Assembly (NCBI GenBank): GCA_021107945.1
Contig: JAIORV010000182.1
Location: 1 to 35,303, forward strand
Reading direction: 5' to 3'
DNA: 35,303 bases
DNA from: Vulcanimicrobiota bacterium
Lineage (GTDB): Bacteria; Vulcanimicrobiota; JAJTBE01
Below, piece by piece: positions 24,467-33,490 of the stretch (the first letter of the stretch is position 1; each line of letters begins with the position of its first letter). Under the pieces are notes generated by a model that saw only the letters and a program-made list of their open reading frames with translations, made no database searches and was not told the origin of the DNA. A program made the translations under genes and the position numbers.

Positions 24467-26110
24467 TCACACCACTATTCCCTCTTTTTTTAGAGCCGGC
24501 CAGAGTTTTTTCAGGGTCATGGAGTCGAGAAACTTCCTGGGGGCTGATTTGCCCTTCTCGCTAACAACGGCATTGAGAGTAAGTGCGACATAAGCCGGCG
24601 TAAAGCCCCGGGATACTATATCCTTCCCCACATCGAGAATAACTTTTTCATCCACTTTTGGATGCCCGTTTTGATAGTGATATATTGCGGTTTGAAGGTA
24701 ATTGTCCGTGAATATTATTTTATCCCTGTAGTGTGCTTTTCCGGTCTCAAGGGATTCAAGCCTGTCGGCAAACGTTATAAAGTCTTTCAGTTTTAGACCG
24801 TGCTTATTACTCAAATGTGGCTCATCGGGCTTTCCTGATCCCGCGTTTATGCAGATAATCTCCAGTCCGTCTCCCTTTGGCACTTCATCAACCGCCTGAA
24901 GAATCTGTTTTTTATCCGTATCGTGGACTCTTGCAAGCTCGGGCCAGGTCGTTTTGTCGGAGAACATCTTTTCAAGTCTTTCAGTACTCAGATCCCCTGA
25001 TGAAATACCATGAAACAGCAGGTAAAAAATCGGATCATATTCGGTTATATCACCCTGAGCAATTGTTTTAACACCCGGTGGCAAGTGAGATGATATTCCC
25101 ACCTGTTTTTTCAGCTTGAATCCCACCTGCTCGGAAATTCGTTTTATACGTTTCCTGAAGCCCTCTCCTATCCTCTTCTTTGTCCAGTTTTTGAATTCCA
25201 GAGCGCGGGGTTCTATGCCCTCGCTTTCCATTGCAGAAAGTATATTGGTGCTGAGATTGGTAGTACTCCCCGATACTGTATGAACATCTTCGGACAAAGC
25301 CCTGTAAAGTGGAATTGCGCCCGGCAAAAACTTACGCTTCCAGGGCTCCTGGTAGAAGTATCCCGGTCCTATCGTCGTATCCATTATGGTCTTATCGATA
25401 TCGCTTGAGATCACGGTTTCGCCGGGTTTTACAAGGTGGATATTTCCCGCCCCGACCGGATGAGTGCTTTCCTCATGTTTATTGAAATATGCCTGCCTGC
25501 TGTTCTCATCCTCGACACTCCGGAAAAATACATCGTATCTTAAATCCTGCCCTTTAACTTTCTTTTTCTCCTTGTCGGTAAGCTTCACATCGAGGTTGAA
25601 GTTACCCTCATTATTAGCTATTCCATTGCGAGTGGTAATTACTTCCCCGGATTTATTTTTTACCTTCATCTGAAAGTTTACGCCGCCCTTGACCTCGTCG
25701 GTCTCCAGATCAAGCATGTTTCCGACTATTCCGAGACCTATCTTCCGGAAAAATTTACAGAGCCAATGGTTTAGCGAGGAGAATGTAAGAAACCGCCCTT
25801 TCACCGCAAACCCTTTTTTAAGACTGCCTATGGTATTGAAGCTTCTGCAGGCCAACTGTCTCCTGCATTTTATCAGATTTTTCTTCGCCTGAATCCCCAC
25901 AACGTCCGGCGCTTCATCTGTGTTATAAAATTGCTTGTATGTATTCCATTTTTGCTTTATGCCTTTTGGATCCAGACGGGGAAGCTTCATTGCCGACATA
26001 CCCTTTTTAAACGCATCCCTTATGGGGTGTTGTGAAGGAGATTCAGTTTCGGCTCCATGTTTAAAATATATTTCCCTGTTTATCCCTGTTTCCGTTTTCT
26101 TTATGTTCAT
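24467..26110 (-). CDS. APP1/DUF2183-like HAD-fold phosphatase
   Basis: 547 residues, no signal peptide. The N-terminal 130 residues are basic and unrecognised. Residues about 140-225 look like a beta-sandwich of the kind that precedes the catalytic part in this family (VNFQMKVKNKSGEVITTRNGIANN ... DLRYDVFFRS). The HAD motif TVISSDIDKTIMDTT (Asp-x-Asp-x-Thr, about 232-246) marks the catalytic domain, with a second motif around VSGSTTNLSTNI. IIFTDNYLQTAIYHYQ near 500 corresponds to the conserved C-terminal DNxxQ region of DUF2183. Yeast App1 is a phosphatidate phosphatase; the bacterial substrate is not known. AGGGGAAG precedes ATG. It follows the large repeat protein gene in the same direction, 118 bases downstream. 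Confidence 0.78.
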   Translation of the reverse strand: MNIKKTETGINREIYFKHGAETESPSQHPIRDAFKKGMSAMKLPRLDPKGIKQKWNTYKQFYNTDEAPDVVGIQAKKNLIKCRRQLACRSFNTIGSLKKGFAVKGRFLTFSSLNHWLCKFFRKIGLGIVGNMLDLETDEVKGGVNFQMKVKNKSGEVITTRNGIANNEGNFNLDVKLTDKEKKKVKGQDLRYDVFFRSVEDENSRQAYFNKHEESTHPVGAGNIHLVKPGETVISSDIDKTIMDTTIGPGYFYQEPWKRKFLPGAIPLYRALSEDVHTVSGSTTNLSTNILSAMESEGIEPRALEFKNWTKKRIGEGFRKRIKRISEQVGFKLKKQVGISSHLPPGVKTIAQGDITEYDPIFYLLFHGISSGDLSTERLEKMFSDKTTWPELARVHDTDKKQILQAVDEVPKGDGLEIICINAGSGKPDEPHLSNKHGLKLKDFITFADRLESLETGKAHYRDKIIFTDNYLQTAIYHYQNGHPKVDEKVILDVGKDIVSRGFTPAYVALTLNAVVSEKGKSAPRKFLDSMTLKKLWPALKKEGIVV

Positions 26111-26162
26111 TATTTTCTTCCCCTAAAATTATGTTCACTACAAAGACACGAAGTTATCCATT

Positions 26163-26188
26163 ATCGGGACGAGGACGTCCCTCCTACA
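26163..26188 (-). repeat. REP-like palindrome (GTAG foot)
   Basis: Minus strand: TGTAGGA foot, stem GGGACG, loop TCCT, stem CGTCCC, then GAT; one base different from 1631-1656. Followed on the plus strand by a CTCCGAC array (26196-26228) that reaches the stop codon of the neighbouring gene. Confidence 0.8.
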
Positions 26189-26228
26189 ATTCTGATCTCC
26201 GACCTCCAACCTCCGGTCTCCGTTATCC

Positions 26229-28550
26229 TCACTCCATTCTCGGTTCCGGCGGAATCCATCCGTCGGGCCTCCCGGGGCGGGATTCCATTACATTCAGGAG
26301 TTTCAAATATTTCGAGAAATTCTTCTGAATCTCCTCGCCGCAAGGTTTCGCAATTTCACCCATCTCAGACAGTTTTGCTTGTAATTCATCCTTCTGTGAT
26401 GCAAATTTATCCTCATCCAGGCTTTCGATGAGCGATCTTAAGCTTGGGAACAATTGCTCTATACTCTCACCGCTTGAAAGTCTGAGTTCACCTGCTTCCA
26501 GTCTTTTTTTTGCACTCTCAAGGTCGGACTCGGCATTGGACAATTGTGATTTTGCCCTCCTTATTCTCCTCTCTGCGTCTGATATGTCACTCTCTGCCTG
26601 GCGTATCTCTTCCACTTTCTCCTCGTTTTCAACCTGATGTTGCCCGAAATGATACTCGTATTTACCCGTGCTGTAATTATAACCGTAATCATATCCGTAT
26701 TCCCATACCTCGTCGTCCATTGACTCAGCATAGAGGAGATCACGCTCGGCATCTCTGAGGTCTCTCTTCCCCCTTGTTATATCCGATTCAGCCTTGTCGA
26801 TATTACCCTTGGAATCGTTTATATCATTTTTGGATTTGTCGATATTTGATTTCGCCTCCTGGACATCTTTCTTGAGAATATCAGGAGTCTTTTTCATTTC
26901 TTTCGCCGTCTTGTCCTCATATTCGGGGAAGCTGAAGCTGTACTTGTCATATTCCTGCTGGTTTGCAAGTTTTGTAAGGGCATCGGGGAGATCATTGATA
27001 TTGCCCGCTTTCCCGGACATCAATTCGTCAAAGTCTCCTCCCTCCATCCTGTAATGAACAGGGGTCCCGTCCTGAAATTTCTGGAGTGCGCCATAAGATG
27101 ATATTGCCAGACTGGTTGGGGATCCGCTTTCACACAGGTATGGCTTTATCGCCTGTAGGTTGTCATATTGATCCTTTGGGAGTATGTCATTGACCCCTTT
27201 TCCCTCAAGGGCGTCAAGCTCGTGAATGTCTTCCGGCGTCCTTGCCCTTTCTATAAATCCGAGATATTTTATATAAGCAATGCTTCCCCCCTGCATCTCC
27301 TGGAGCGACTGATACGCATTAATCTTCCTGCCCCCCGGAGTTCTATACGCGCCCAGTTGGTCGAAACTTTTCATCGAATCGAACTGGTTCTCCGGTAGAA
27401 TGGTATTTTTTCCGCTTCCATAGAAAGCATCAAGTTCCGCCATATCCTGCGTTGTTCTCACAACCATGCCTTCTACATAGCCAATATTTATGGAGACACT
27501 CTCTCCGGACTGTAGTGCCTGTAGTGCTTCATACGCATTCGCCTTTTTCCCTTCGATAAGGAAGCCATCGTCGGGATCCTTCCCTTTTTCGAAATACTTG
27601 AAAAGCTGGAAATCCTTGTCGGGCATTATTGTATTTTCCCCCTGCCCGTAAAAGGCGTTTGCCTCGGCAAGGTCACCGGTATCCTTTGCGATGAGGTTAC
27701 TTTTTGACCCGACGTTTATCCCCACATTTTCTCCCTCCTGGAGTCTTTGCAGGGCGTCATAAGCGTTGACGCTCTCGCCGTCGACGTAAAGTCCATCTTT
27801 CTCTTTTTCTCCATGTTCAAGGTTTTTCAAAGCCTGGAATTGATCCTGCGGTAGAATTGTGTTCTCTCCCTCTCCATAAAGAGCGTTCGCCTCAGTGAGA
27901 TCCGCGGGACTGAAAGCTTTCAAGTCCGATTGCTCACCGATATTAACCTGTATCTCCTCGCCGGTTCTCAGGGCATTGTATGCATCAAATGAGTTTACTT
28001 TCTTTTCGCCCCAGAATCCAGGGTTGTAAAATCCGTCGTTCTCGTCAACGCCTTTTTCCAGGAACTTGAGGGCGTCAAACTGATTATCGGGCAGGATGGT
28101 GTTTTTGCCTCTGCCTTTTAGAGAATCAAGAACCTGCAATGTATCAAGATTGTCAACCCGTGAATGTCCATTCCTCTCGTTCTCTATATAGACGGGCTTG
28201 CCTTTCTTCAGTCTTTCCAGTACCTTGCCGGAATCTTTTATTTTATGGTGAAAGAAGAGGATTTTCTTGAAAAATCCTGCTTCTGTGCCGTTCTCCATTC
28301 CGTTTTTTGAAAAATATTCAATAGCTTCTTTCGCCTCTGAATCCGGGAAATACTTCATTGCGGATTTCATTTCCTGCGCCGTCTTGCTCAATTTCTGGGT
28401 TTCCACACTTTCAGGCATAGTTTCTTCGCTTTTTGAGCATAAGGCTACGGGATCGCTTTTTGTTTTTACAGACTTTTCATCTTTTATCCTTTTCCCGGTA
28501 TTGATCCCACCACCTATATTAATCCTGGCTCCTGAATCTCTTATTTCCAT
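26229..28550 (-). CDS. Large cytoplasmic repeat/coiled-coil protein of unknown family
   Basis: 773 residues from ATG at 28548-28550; GGAGG 8 bases before it makes the in-frame ATG 11 codons upstream unlikely. There is no signal peptide. A disordered N-terminus (1-55) is followed by a 72-80 residue tandem repeat. Its marker NTILPxxQFxALKxLExG starts at about 150, 230, 306, 382 and (degenerate) 454, each unit continuing with DGFY, NAYDALQxLQxGE, xxINIG and ExxAFYGxG. From 556 to 612 and 640 to 690 lie strict heptads of the type DIxKSKN/DLxDAER, split by a Tyr-rich hinge (WEYGYDYGYNYSTGKYEYHF). I recognise no known domain. A structural or scaffolding role is a guess. It precedes the phosphatase gene in the same orientation. 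Confidence 0.82.
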   Translation of the reverse strand: MEIRDSGARINIGGGINTGKRIKDEKSVKTKSDPVALCSKSEETMPESVETQKLSKTAQEMKSAMKYFPDSEAKEAIEYFSKNGMENGTEAGFFKKILFFHHKIKDSGKVLERLKKGKPVYIENERNGHSRVDNLDTLQVLDSLKGRGKNTILPDNQFDALKFLEKGVDENDGFYNPGFWGEKKVNSFDAYNALRTGEEIQVNIGEQSDLKAFSPADLTEANALYGEGENTILPQDQFQALKNLEHGEKEKDGLYVDGESVNAYDALQRLQEGENVGINVGSKSNLIAKDTGDLAEANAFYGQGENTIMPDKDFQLFKYFEKGKDPDDGFLIEGKKANAYEALQALQSGESVSINIGYVEGMVVRTTQDMAELDAFYGSGKNTILPENQFDSMKSFDQLGAYRTPGGRKINAYQSLQEMQGGSIAYIKYLGFIERARTPEDIHELDALEGKGVNDILPKDQYDNLQAIKPYLCESGSPTSLAISSYGALQKFQDGTPVHYRMEGGDFDELMSGKAGNINDLPDALTKLANQQEYDKYSFSFPEYEDKTAKEMKKTPDILKKDVQEAKSNIDKSKNDINDSKGNIDKAESDITRGKRDLRDAERDLLYAESMDDEVWEYGYDYGYNYSTGKYEYHFGQHQVENEEKVEEIRQAESDISDAERRIRRAKSQLSNAESDLESAKKRLEAGELRLSSGESIEQLFPSLRSLIESLDEDKFASQKDELQAKLSEMGEIAKPCGEEIQKNFSKYLKLLNVMESRPGRPDGWIPPEPRME

Positions 28551-28797
28551 AATATAACCTCCATAATTAGATAAATTGAGCATTTATAGATATGACTCTC
28601 CAATGTCTATTCTATATCAAATCATCAGTAATATCAACAGGTTTATGTTAATAATTGGTTAAACTTAAGATACAAAATTGACAAAAGCAAGATGAAGTAT
28701 GAAGTTGACAACATCCCGGAAAGGCTATAAAATTAGATCGGATATTAAGAAGATTCACATTAGCGGAATGATGCGGAATTATGAAAAGAGGCAAAAA

Positions 28798-30057
28798 GTG
28801 GACATCAAGAGAACGGGACAAACATCCTCCCAAAAACCTGTCAGGGGAAATATAAATAAAAAATCTGAAGCCAAATCTTTCCGGGATATTACAGATACAT
28901 ACAAACCCGGTGAAAAGTCGGCGAAAATTGACCCCGGGTTGAAGGCCGCTGCGGAGATCCTCCTGAAAACAAAAGAGCAGAGAGAGGTAAGGCAGGAATG
29001 GTCGGTTGATTGCTACGGCATCGCCTATGTCGCTGATGAGTCAAAGGTGGTAATTGGCGGTCATAATGCCCAGGTAAGAGCTCTTGATACATTGAACGGG
29101 AAAGATAAGTGGAAGTCGGAGAGAAAGGGATTCGTATCCCAGGGCAAGGATGGATCTCTTCTTGTATCTTCAAATGATAATACCATATATGCTCTCGATC
29201 CCGGTAACGGCAAAGATAGGTGGAAAAAGAAACTTGAGGGTGGAGCGAATATAGCCGGCATTGGCGACGACGGCACAATATACGCTGATATCGGCAAAGA
29301 GATCCATGCGATTGACCCCGATACAAGAGAAACAAAATGGAAGTGTAAGAAGATCGGTTACCCGGTAGTCAGTTCTGATGAGATGATATATTCGGGGAGT
29401 CCTGATAATCATGTATATGCATTTGACCCTGGCACAGGGGAGGAAAAATGGAACTTCAAGACAGATGGGCTTGTCAGATGCGCTCCCACCGTAGGAAAAA
29501 ACGGCACCGTCTTTGCAGGAGATACAAATGGCAAATTATACGCCATTGATCCGGATACGGGAGAGGAAAAATGGAACTTTAAGACGGGTAATTTCATCCT
29601 GGTCACACCCACCATAGCCGAGGATGGAACGGTCTATGTGGGGAGTTGCGATCATCACCTGTATGCCCTTGATCCCGAGACCGGCGAGAAGAAATGGTCA
29701 TTTGACGCCGGCGCTGAGATAAGAACAAGACCGAAGATTGCCCCGGACGATACGATATTACTTGTTAGCGACAGAAATTTCATATATTCCGTCAATCAGA
29801 AAAACGGCAGGAAGATATGGCAGAAAAAAGCTGACAGTTATGTCCATGTAACACCTATATTTGGGGACGAGGGAAAAATATATTTCGGATGCAATAATCA
29901 CAAAGCCTACGCGCTGAGGGATCCAATGATGAAAAAACGGGATGTTAAACAAATCCTGGATGAGCAGGAAAATTCTCCCAAAGAAAGAGCGAAGATCGTC
30001 ATGGGAGATGGATATGTGGAAATCGGTGGAGTAACTCTGCCCAAGAGGAAAAAATAA
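28798..30057 (+). CDS. PQQ-like beta-propeller protein (cytoplasmic, BamB-like blades)
   Basis: 419 residues from GTG at 28798, chosen because AAGAGG lies 6 bases upstream. The frame stays open to an ATG at 28699 that has no SD. A polar N-terminus (about 1-75) precedes eight PQQ-type blades of about 40 residues with the signature YALDPxTGEEKWxFKTG (for example VYAFDPGTGEEKWNFKTDG, LYAIDPDTGEEKWNFKTG, LYALDPETGEKKWSFDAG) and TPTIxEDGTVYVGS between blades. The C-terminus has MGDGYVEIGGVTLPKRKK. Such propellers bind partners and here lack quinone-enzyme features. No signal peptide is seen, unlike BamB. It is divergent from the large repeat protein gene across a 247-base AT-rich gap. Confidence 0.85.
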   Translation: MDIKRTGQTSSQKPVRGNINKKSEAKSFRDITDTYKPGEKSAKIDPGLKAAAEILLKTKEQREVRQEWSVDCYGIAYVADESKVVIGGHNAQVRALDTLNGKDKWKSERKGFVSQGKDGSLLVSSNDNTIYALDPGNGKDRWKKKLEGGANIAGIGDDGTIYADIGKEIHAIDPDTRETKWKCKKIGYPVVSSDEMIYSGSPDNHVYAFDPGTGEEKWNFKTDGLVRCAPTVGKNGTVFAGDTNGKLYAIDPDTGEEKWNFKTGNFILVTPTIAEDGTVYVGSCDHHLYALDPETGEKKWSFDAGAEIRTRPKIAPDDTILLVSDRNFIYSVNQKNGRKIWQKKADSYVHVTPIFGDEGKIYFGCNNHKAYALRDPMMKKRDVKQILDEQENSPKERAKIVMGDGYVEIGGVTLPKRKK

Positions 30058-30121
30058 GAAATCAGATGTGAGAATATCGAACAAATGTTTTCTCACCGCA
30101 GAGTTCGCGGAGTAACCCATT

Positions 30122-30147
30122 ATCGGGACGAGGACGTCCCTCCTACA
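30122..30147 (-). repeat. REP-like palindrome between convergent genes
   Basis: Same sequence as 26163-26188, with a CTCCGCCATCCG tail (30163-30174). It lies between the converging stops of the propeller gene and the RelE-like partner gene, a position where a hairpin could serve as a two-way terminator. Confidence 0.8.
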
Positions 30148-30174
30148 GATACGGACTTTATTCTCCGCCATCCG

Positions 30175-31110
30175 CTATTTCAATCCCTTGTCATGTTCAC
30201 CGGGACCGTAATAATCGATAAACACGAGCGTATTCCCCACTAATTTGTAATGGATCCTCTGCTCCCCTGATACTCTCATTCTTCTCTCGCCTTCTCTTCC
30301 TCTGATAGGCTCGTCGTTCAGTCCGCGATCTACGCTTGCATCAGCTCTGGAAAGGTTTACCCTCTTGGCGATTCCTTTTATAATAAGCTCTCGAAACCTG
30401 GGCTCTGCGTTTACAAGGTCTTCCACAAACTTATCATCAAAATCGAAATCCTGTTTCTGTCTTCTCTGGAGATCAGCGAATTTCTGCTCCGATGCGATTT
30501 CAACTGCAAGACGGAGTCTTTCCACTTCTTTCCTATCCGTATCCCGGGGCCAGAAGTCAATATAATTGACAACATGAGCCCAATCGGACGGATGCCTTAT
30601 GATCTCTGAATCTATTTTTTTTTGATCGCAGTCGCATAAAAGCCTGACACTTTTTGTATCTGTATCCCGGAATTCAATACCCGATGCGATATAGGGCGTT
30701 TCCCCCAGATCCATCATTATATGAAGAAGTACATGCCAGCTTTTCAGGATTTCCTTTCTCTGGAATCCGGAGAAAATGTCCGGGTTTATCTTGCATGCGT
30801 CAAGCTCGTCTGAATTGTCAACGAGAAACATGCATTTCTGGAATATCCTGTAAATAACAGGGACAAGCTGGTTATTCCATCCCTTTTTCATTCTCCAGGG
30901 AGGCGGATTGGGATCTGTCCAGAGAAACTCCTCCAATTCATCAGACCAGGCGAAGAGCATGTCGAAGCTCTCGATTTTCTGCATATGGCCCAGGAACTGC
31001 TCAAGGAAATCGTCCCTGTATTCCTCGTCGTTCCACTTCTCAGCCGATGCGAAGACAAGATCCGGCGACAGACTCGGCAACATATCAACGCTGTTATCTT
31101 CCCTTGGCAT
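30175..31110 (-). CDS. ATPase-associated protein with RelE-like C-terminal domain
   Basis: 311 residues. The first 200 residues are unrecognised, acidic and Trp-rich (WSDELEEFLWTDPNPPPWRMKK; FWPRDTDRKEVERLRL). Residues about 228-311 follow the RelE/ParE toxin pattern. A helix pair (FVEDLVNAEPRFRELIIKGI) is followed by EPIRGREGERRMRVSGEQRIHYKL, VGNTLVFIDYYGP and a His near the end. In RelE-type proteins the Arg/Lys-rich strand sits at the mRNA-cleaving or gyrase-binding face; whether it is active here is unknown. The start overlaps the upstream ATPase stop by 17 bases, so the two are one operon and probably one functional unit. No antitoxin-like small gene is present. Confidence 0.72.
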   Translation of the reverse strand: MPREDNSVDMLPSLSPDLVFASAEKWNDEEYRDDFLEQFLGHMQKIESFDMLFAWSDELEEFLWTDPNPPPWRMKKGWNNQLVPVIYRIFQKCMFLVDNSDELDACKINPDIFSGFQRKEILKSWHVLLHIMMDLGETPYIASGIEFRDTDTKSVRLLCDCDQKKIDSEIIRHPSDWAHVVNYIDFWPRDTDRKEVERLRLAVEIASEQKFADLQRRQKQDFDFDDKFVEDLVNAEPRFRELIIKGIAKRVNLSRADASVDRGLNDEPIRGREGERRMRVSGEQRIHYKLVGNTLVFIDYYGPGEHDKGLK

Positions 31111-31609
31111 TTTTTCTTCGTTTTCTCCTTTTTTTCAATCCCGCTTCTATAATTCTCTGCTGTTCATTTGCGGCCTGGTCAAAAAACTCTTCGGGCCAGT
31201 TCATGATTCCCCTGTAGTCATCAATTTCAACAGGCTCCAGTATCGACCCGTTTTTTCCGGGGCGTGCAAAATATATGGCGATAAGATCCTTCAGGTTATA
31301 TTTCTCATCTTCTACGATCCTTCTAACAAGGCGGTTTATCATATGGTCGCTGTGGGTCTCGACGATGGAATTCCTGCCCGATAATGCCATTGCTATGAGG
31401 AAATCGGATAGCTCCATCTGTAAATTTGGGTGAAGGTGTATCTCCGGTTGCTCCAGCACGAGGGTTCCACCATACGGAAGCCTTGCTCCTCCCACCAGGA
31501 TCGGCAGAATCTGGCTTACTCCGAACCCGACGTCTGCAATTGATACGCGTGTTTTTCCGTCCCGCGCTTCCAGTTCTATCGAGAGGATCTCAGTTTTTCT
31601 ATCCCCATC
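31094..31609 (-). pseudogene. AAA ATPase (DUF3696-like), C-terminal fragment after a frameshift
   Basis: Open from just after TAA at 31610-31612 to the stop at 31094-31096. It reads on from the N-terminal fragment: EILSIELEARDGKTRVSIAD, then the signature-like VGFGVSQILPILVGGA, Walker B TLVLEQPEIHLHP, and the switch region SIVETHSDHMINRLVR. It ends in a WPEEFFDQA segment typical of DUF3696 and a basic KKRRKRRKNAKGR tail. It has no start of its own with an SD. Together with the first part it makes an ATPase of about 503 residues with every motif present. A single-base loss in the A5 run at 31594-31598 would explain the break. Confidence 0.85.
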
Positions 31610-32604
31610 TTATCGAGCCAGAAATCCACAACATCGGAAATCCTTGCGTCGGCGACGGGATGGAAGCCGGTTCTCTTGTTGTGGTAATATGTCTTTACAA
31701 CTTCCCTGTCGCCCTGTGTCGCCAAAATATATGCCGCGTTCTCACCCTTGAGCCCCAGATCTGTAACCTCGTCCTCATAAATATACCTGCGGGAAGGCTC
31801 CTCCCGAAGGGGACCTATGTATGTGAATGAGTTGATAACCTTCCGGAGAAAATCCTGTATTTCGATTACAAGCTTGATAATATCATAAACCTGCTTTGTT
31901 TTTTCCGTATATTTAACTTTCCAGGGGAAAAGGTTGTGAAAGCGGGTTATCTCTATCTCCGTTTCCCCGTCCGTCTCCACCATGTCCGGGTTCTTGCCAA
32001 AGTTTTTCCAGGAGATCTTGTATTTCTCCCCGTCAACATGATCAATCTCGACCCGTGGACCCGGAATCGAGCTTTTTCCCCTTTTGACACTCTGATTTAT
32101 TACAAGTTTCTTCACATAGAGCTTCTCGGAGAGAATATGCCTGTCTTTCCCGCCGGTGGAGCTTATTGTAAAGGAGAGGAGTATCTTGTATCTGGACTCG
32201 AATGCGTCGTCAATATCTTCCTCAATACCGGACTCGTCCTCGAACTCCCAGGACTGAAATGAATCGATGAGCCTCTCCTCTATGTCTGCCCCAAAATCGG
32301 TCAGATAAAGCTCTTCGTGAAGCGGTAGAGGAAACGATATACGCAGGGTGTATGTAATATCCCTTGTGGGATCCCTGCCATGAACGATTTTTTGGAACGA
32401 CCCCAGGTTTGTATATTTTCCGCTTTTTAATATCACCCGGTCGGGATCACTGCTCTCCATGGTCTGTTTTAGAAGAAGAATGCTTTTAATTATTGAGGAT
32501 TTACCACAACTGTTCGCCCCGCAAAGAATTGTTACGGGTTTTATCCTGAAGTTATCAAGCTTCCGGAAGCATCTAAAATTTTCGAGATCAAGTTTTTTTA
32601 TCAT
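31576..32604 (-). pseudogene. AAA ATPase (DUF3696-like), N-terminal fragment before a frameshift
   Basis: Begins MIKKLDLENFRCFRKLDNF, the usual start of SMC/OLD-like AAA_15/AAA_21 proteins. Walker A GANSCGKSS is at 29-37, then an inserted beta-rich region with EIDHVDGEKYKISWKNFG and the YIGPLREEPSRRYIY motif near 265. The frame leaves the family after GIEKL and stops at 31576-31578. AAGGAG 8 bases before ATG supports the start. ATPases of this kind power anti-phage and DNA-repair-like systems (OLD, Gabija, Septu families are relatives). The overlapping downstream gene suggests a two-protein module. Frameshift by real mutation, programmed shift or assembly error cannot be told apart here. Confidence 0.87.
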
Positions 32605-32887
32605 TAAATCGGCTCCTTATCTCCACACCATCGCCTTGTGTTGCAGTTCTACCGAAGAATACATGTCTTTATATTCCGATAAATCTCCTTCCCAGTCGAA
32701 TTAAAATCCTTAAAAACGATTTATTTAATTTTCGTCAGAAGGTAGTAGAAGCCTTTTTTCAAGAAGGTTCTACCGAATAAATGATAAATAGAATTATAGA
32801 TTAACTCAATTGGTCAAAAACGCAATTGTAATTATTTCATCAATGTTCTTATGGCCATATTTCACTTCTCGAGTTTTAGGACAACAC

Positions 32888-33010
32888 CCGACTTTTAGTC
32901 GGGTGGCTAGAAACCTATAAAACCTACCTCTCACCTCCAATTTAACTGTTTCAACAGTTTCTTGATGAGATAAACCACTGAAGTGGTTAGAACGCTGTAG
33001 CGGTGGGGTT
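32888..33010. repeat. Cluster of short hairpins
   Basis: CACCCGAC-TTTTA-GTCGGGTG near 32886-32908, AACTGT-TTCA-ACAGTT near 32944-32959, AACCACT-GA-AGTGGTT near 32972-32987, then GCTGTAGC. The third has the CTGAAG core of the 19190 palindromes with a different stem. Confidence 0.6.
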
Positions 33011-33126
33011 TACACTCATTTTACCACAATAAATTGTGGTGCTGTCTTAAAACCCCTCAACATGCCTGTTATCATTTTTATGCACCTGCTCTTAAGCTAT
33101 TTCTCAAAAATAATTTCTTGTTATTT

Positions 33127-33188
33127 GGGCGGCGGGACGCCGCCCCCACCATTATAACAATGTAGGTAGCTGCGGCGTCTCGCCGCAG
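33127..33188. repeat. Inverted pair of GC-rich REP-like palindromes
   Basis: Left, best read on the minus strand: GTGG foot, stem GGGCGGCG, loop TCC, stem CGCCGCCC (33127-33145). Right, plus strand: GTAGGTAG, stem CTGCGGCG, loop TCT, stem CGCCGCAG (33162-33188). Same head-to-head design as 7861-7938. Confidence 0.72.
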
Positions 33189-33249
33189 GTCAAAAAGGAT
33201 AATACTTATTACAGGACTTACGCATTTCCAAGAAAGAAATGCATGAAAC

Positions 33250-33490
33250 TGTCATCCTGAGCGGAATACGATCTAATTTACTTTAATAGGCATACCTTTC
33301 TCAGGAACGGGGCTTACATACCTCCGATGTATTAATCAGCGAAGGATCTCTATCCATGAATAGCGATCTCTCAGGACAACATTCAGGAGATTCTTCGCTA
33401 TGTGAATCCCCGTACATCAAGGAAATCCCGTCCTTCAGAAAATCATCAGATTAAAGTAACTCTCTCGTATATCGCTCAGAATGACAAGGC
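33250..33490. repeat. TCATCCTGAGC / GAAGGATCTC dispersed-type element
   Basis: Opens with GTCATCCTGAGCGGAA and closes with CGCTCAGAATGACAAGG in inverted orientation, enclosing GCGAAGGATCTC and GAGATTCTTCGC, so the whole has imperfect two-fold symmetry. Strings like these are common intergenic elements in many bacterial genomes. A degraded relative lies at 19639-19710. Confidence 0.5.

Noticed and set aside
31586-31612. Programmed ribosomal frameshift in the ATPase
   Set aside because: The A5-C site is not a strong slippery heptamer and I see no supporting SD or pseudoknot; an indel is simpler, though not excluded.
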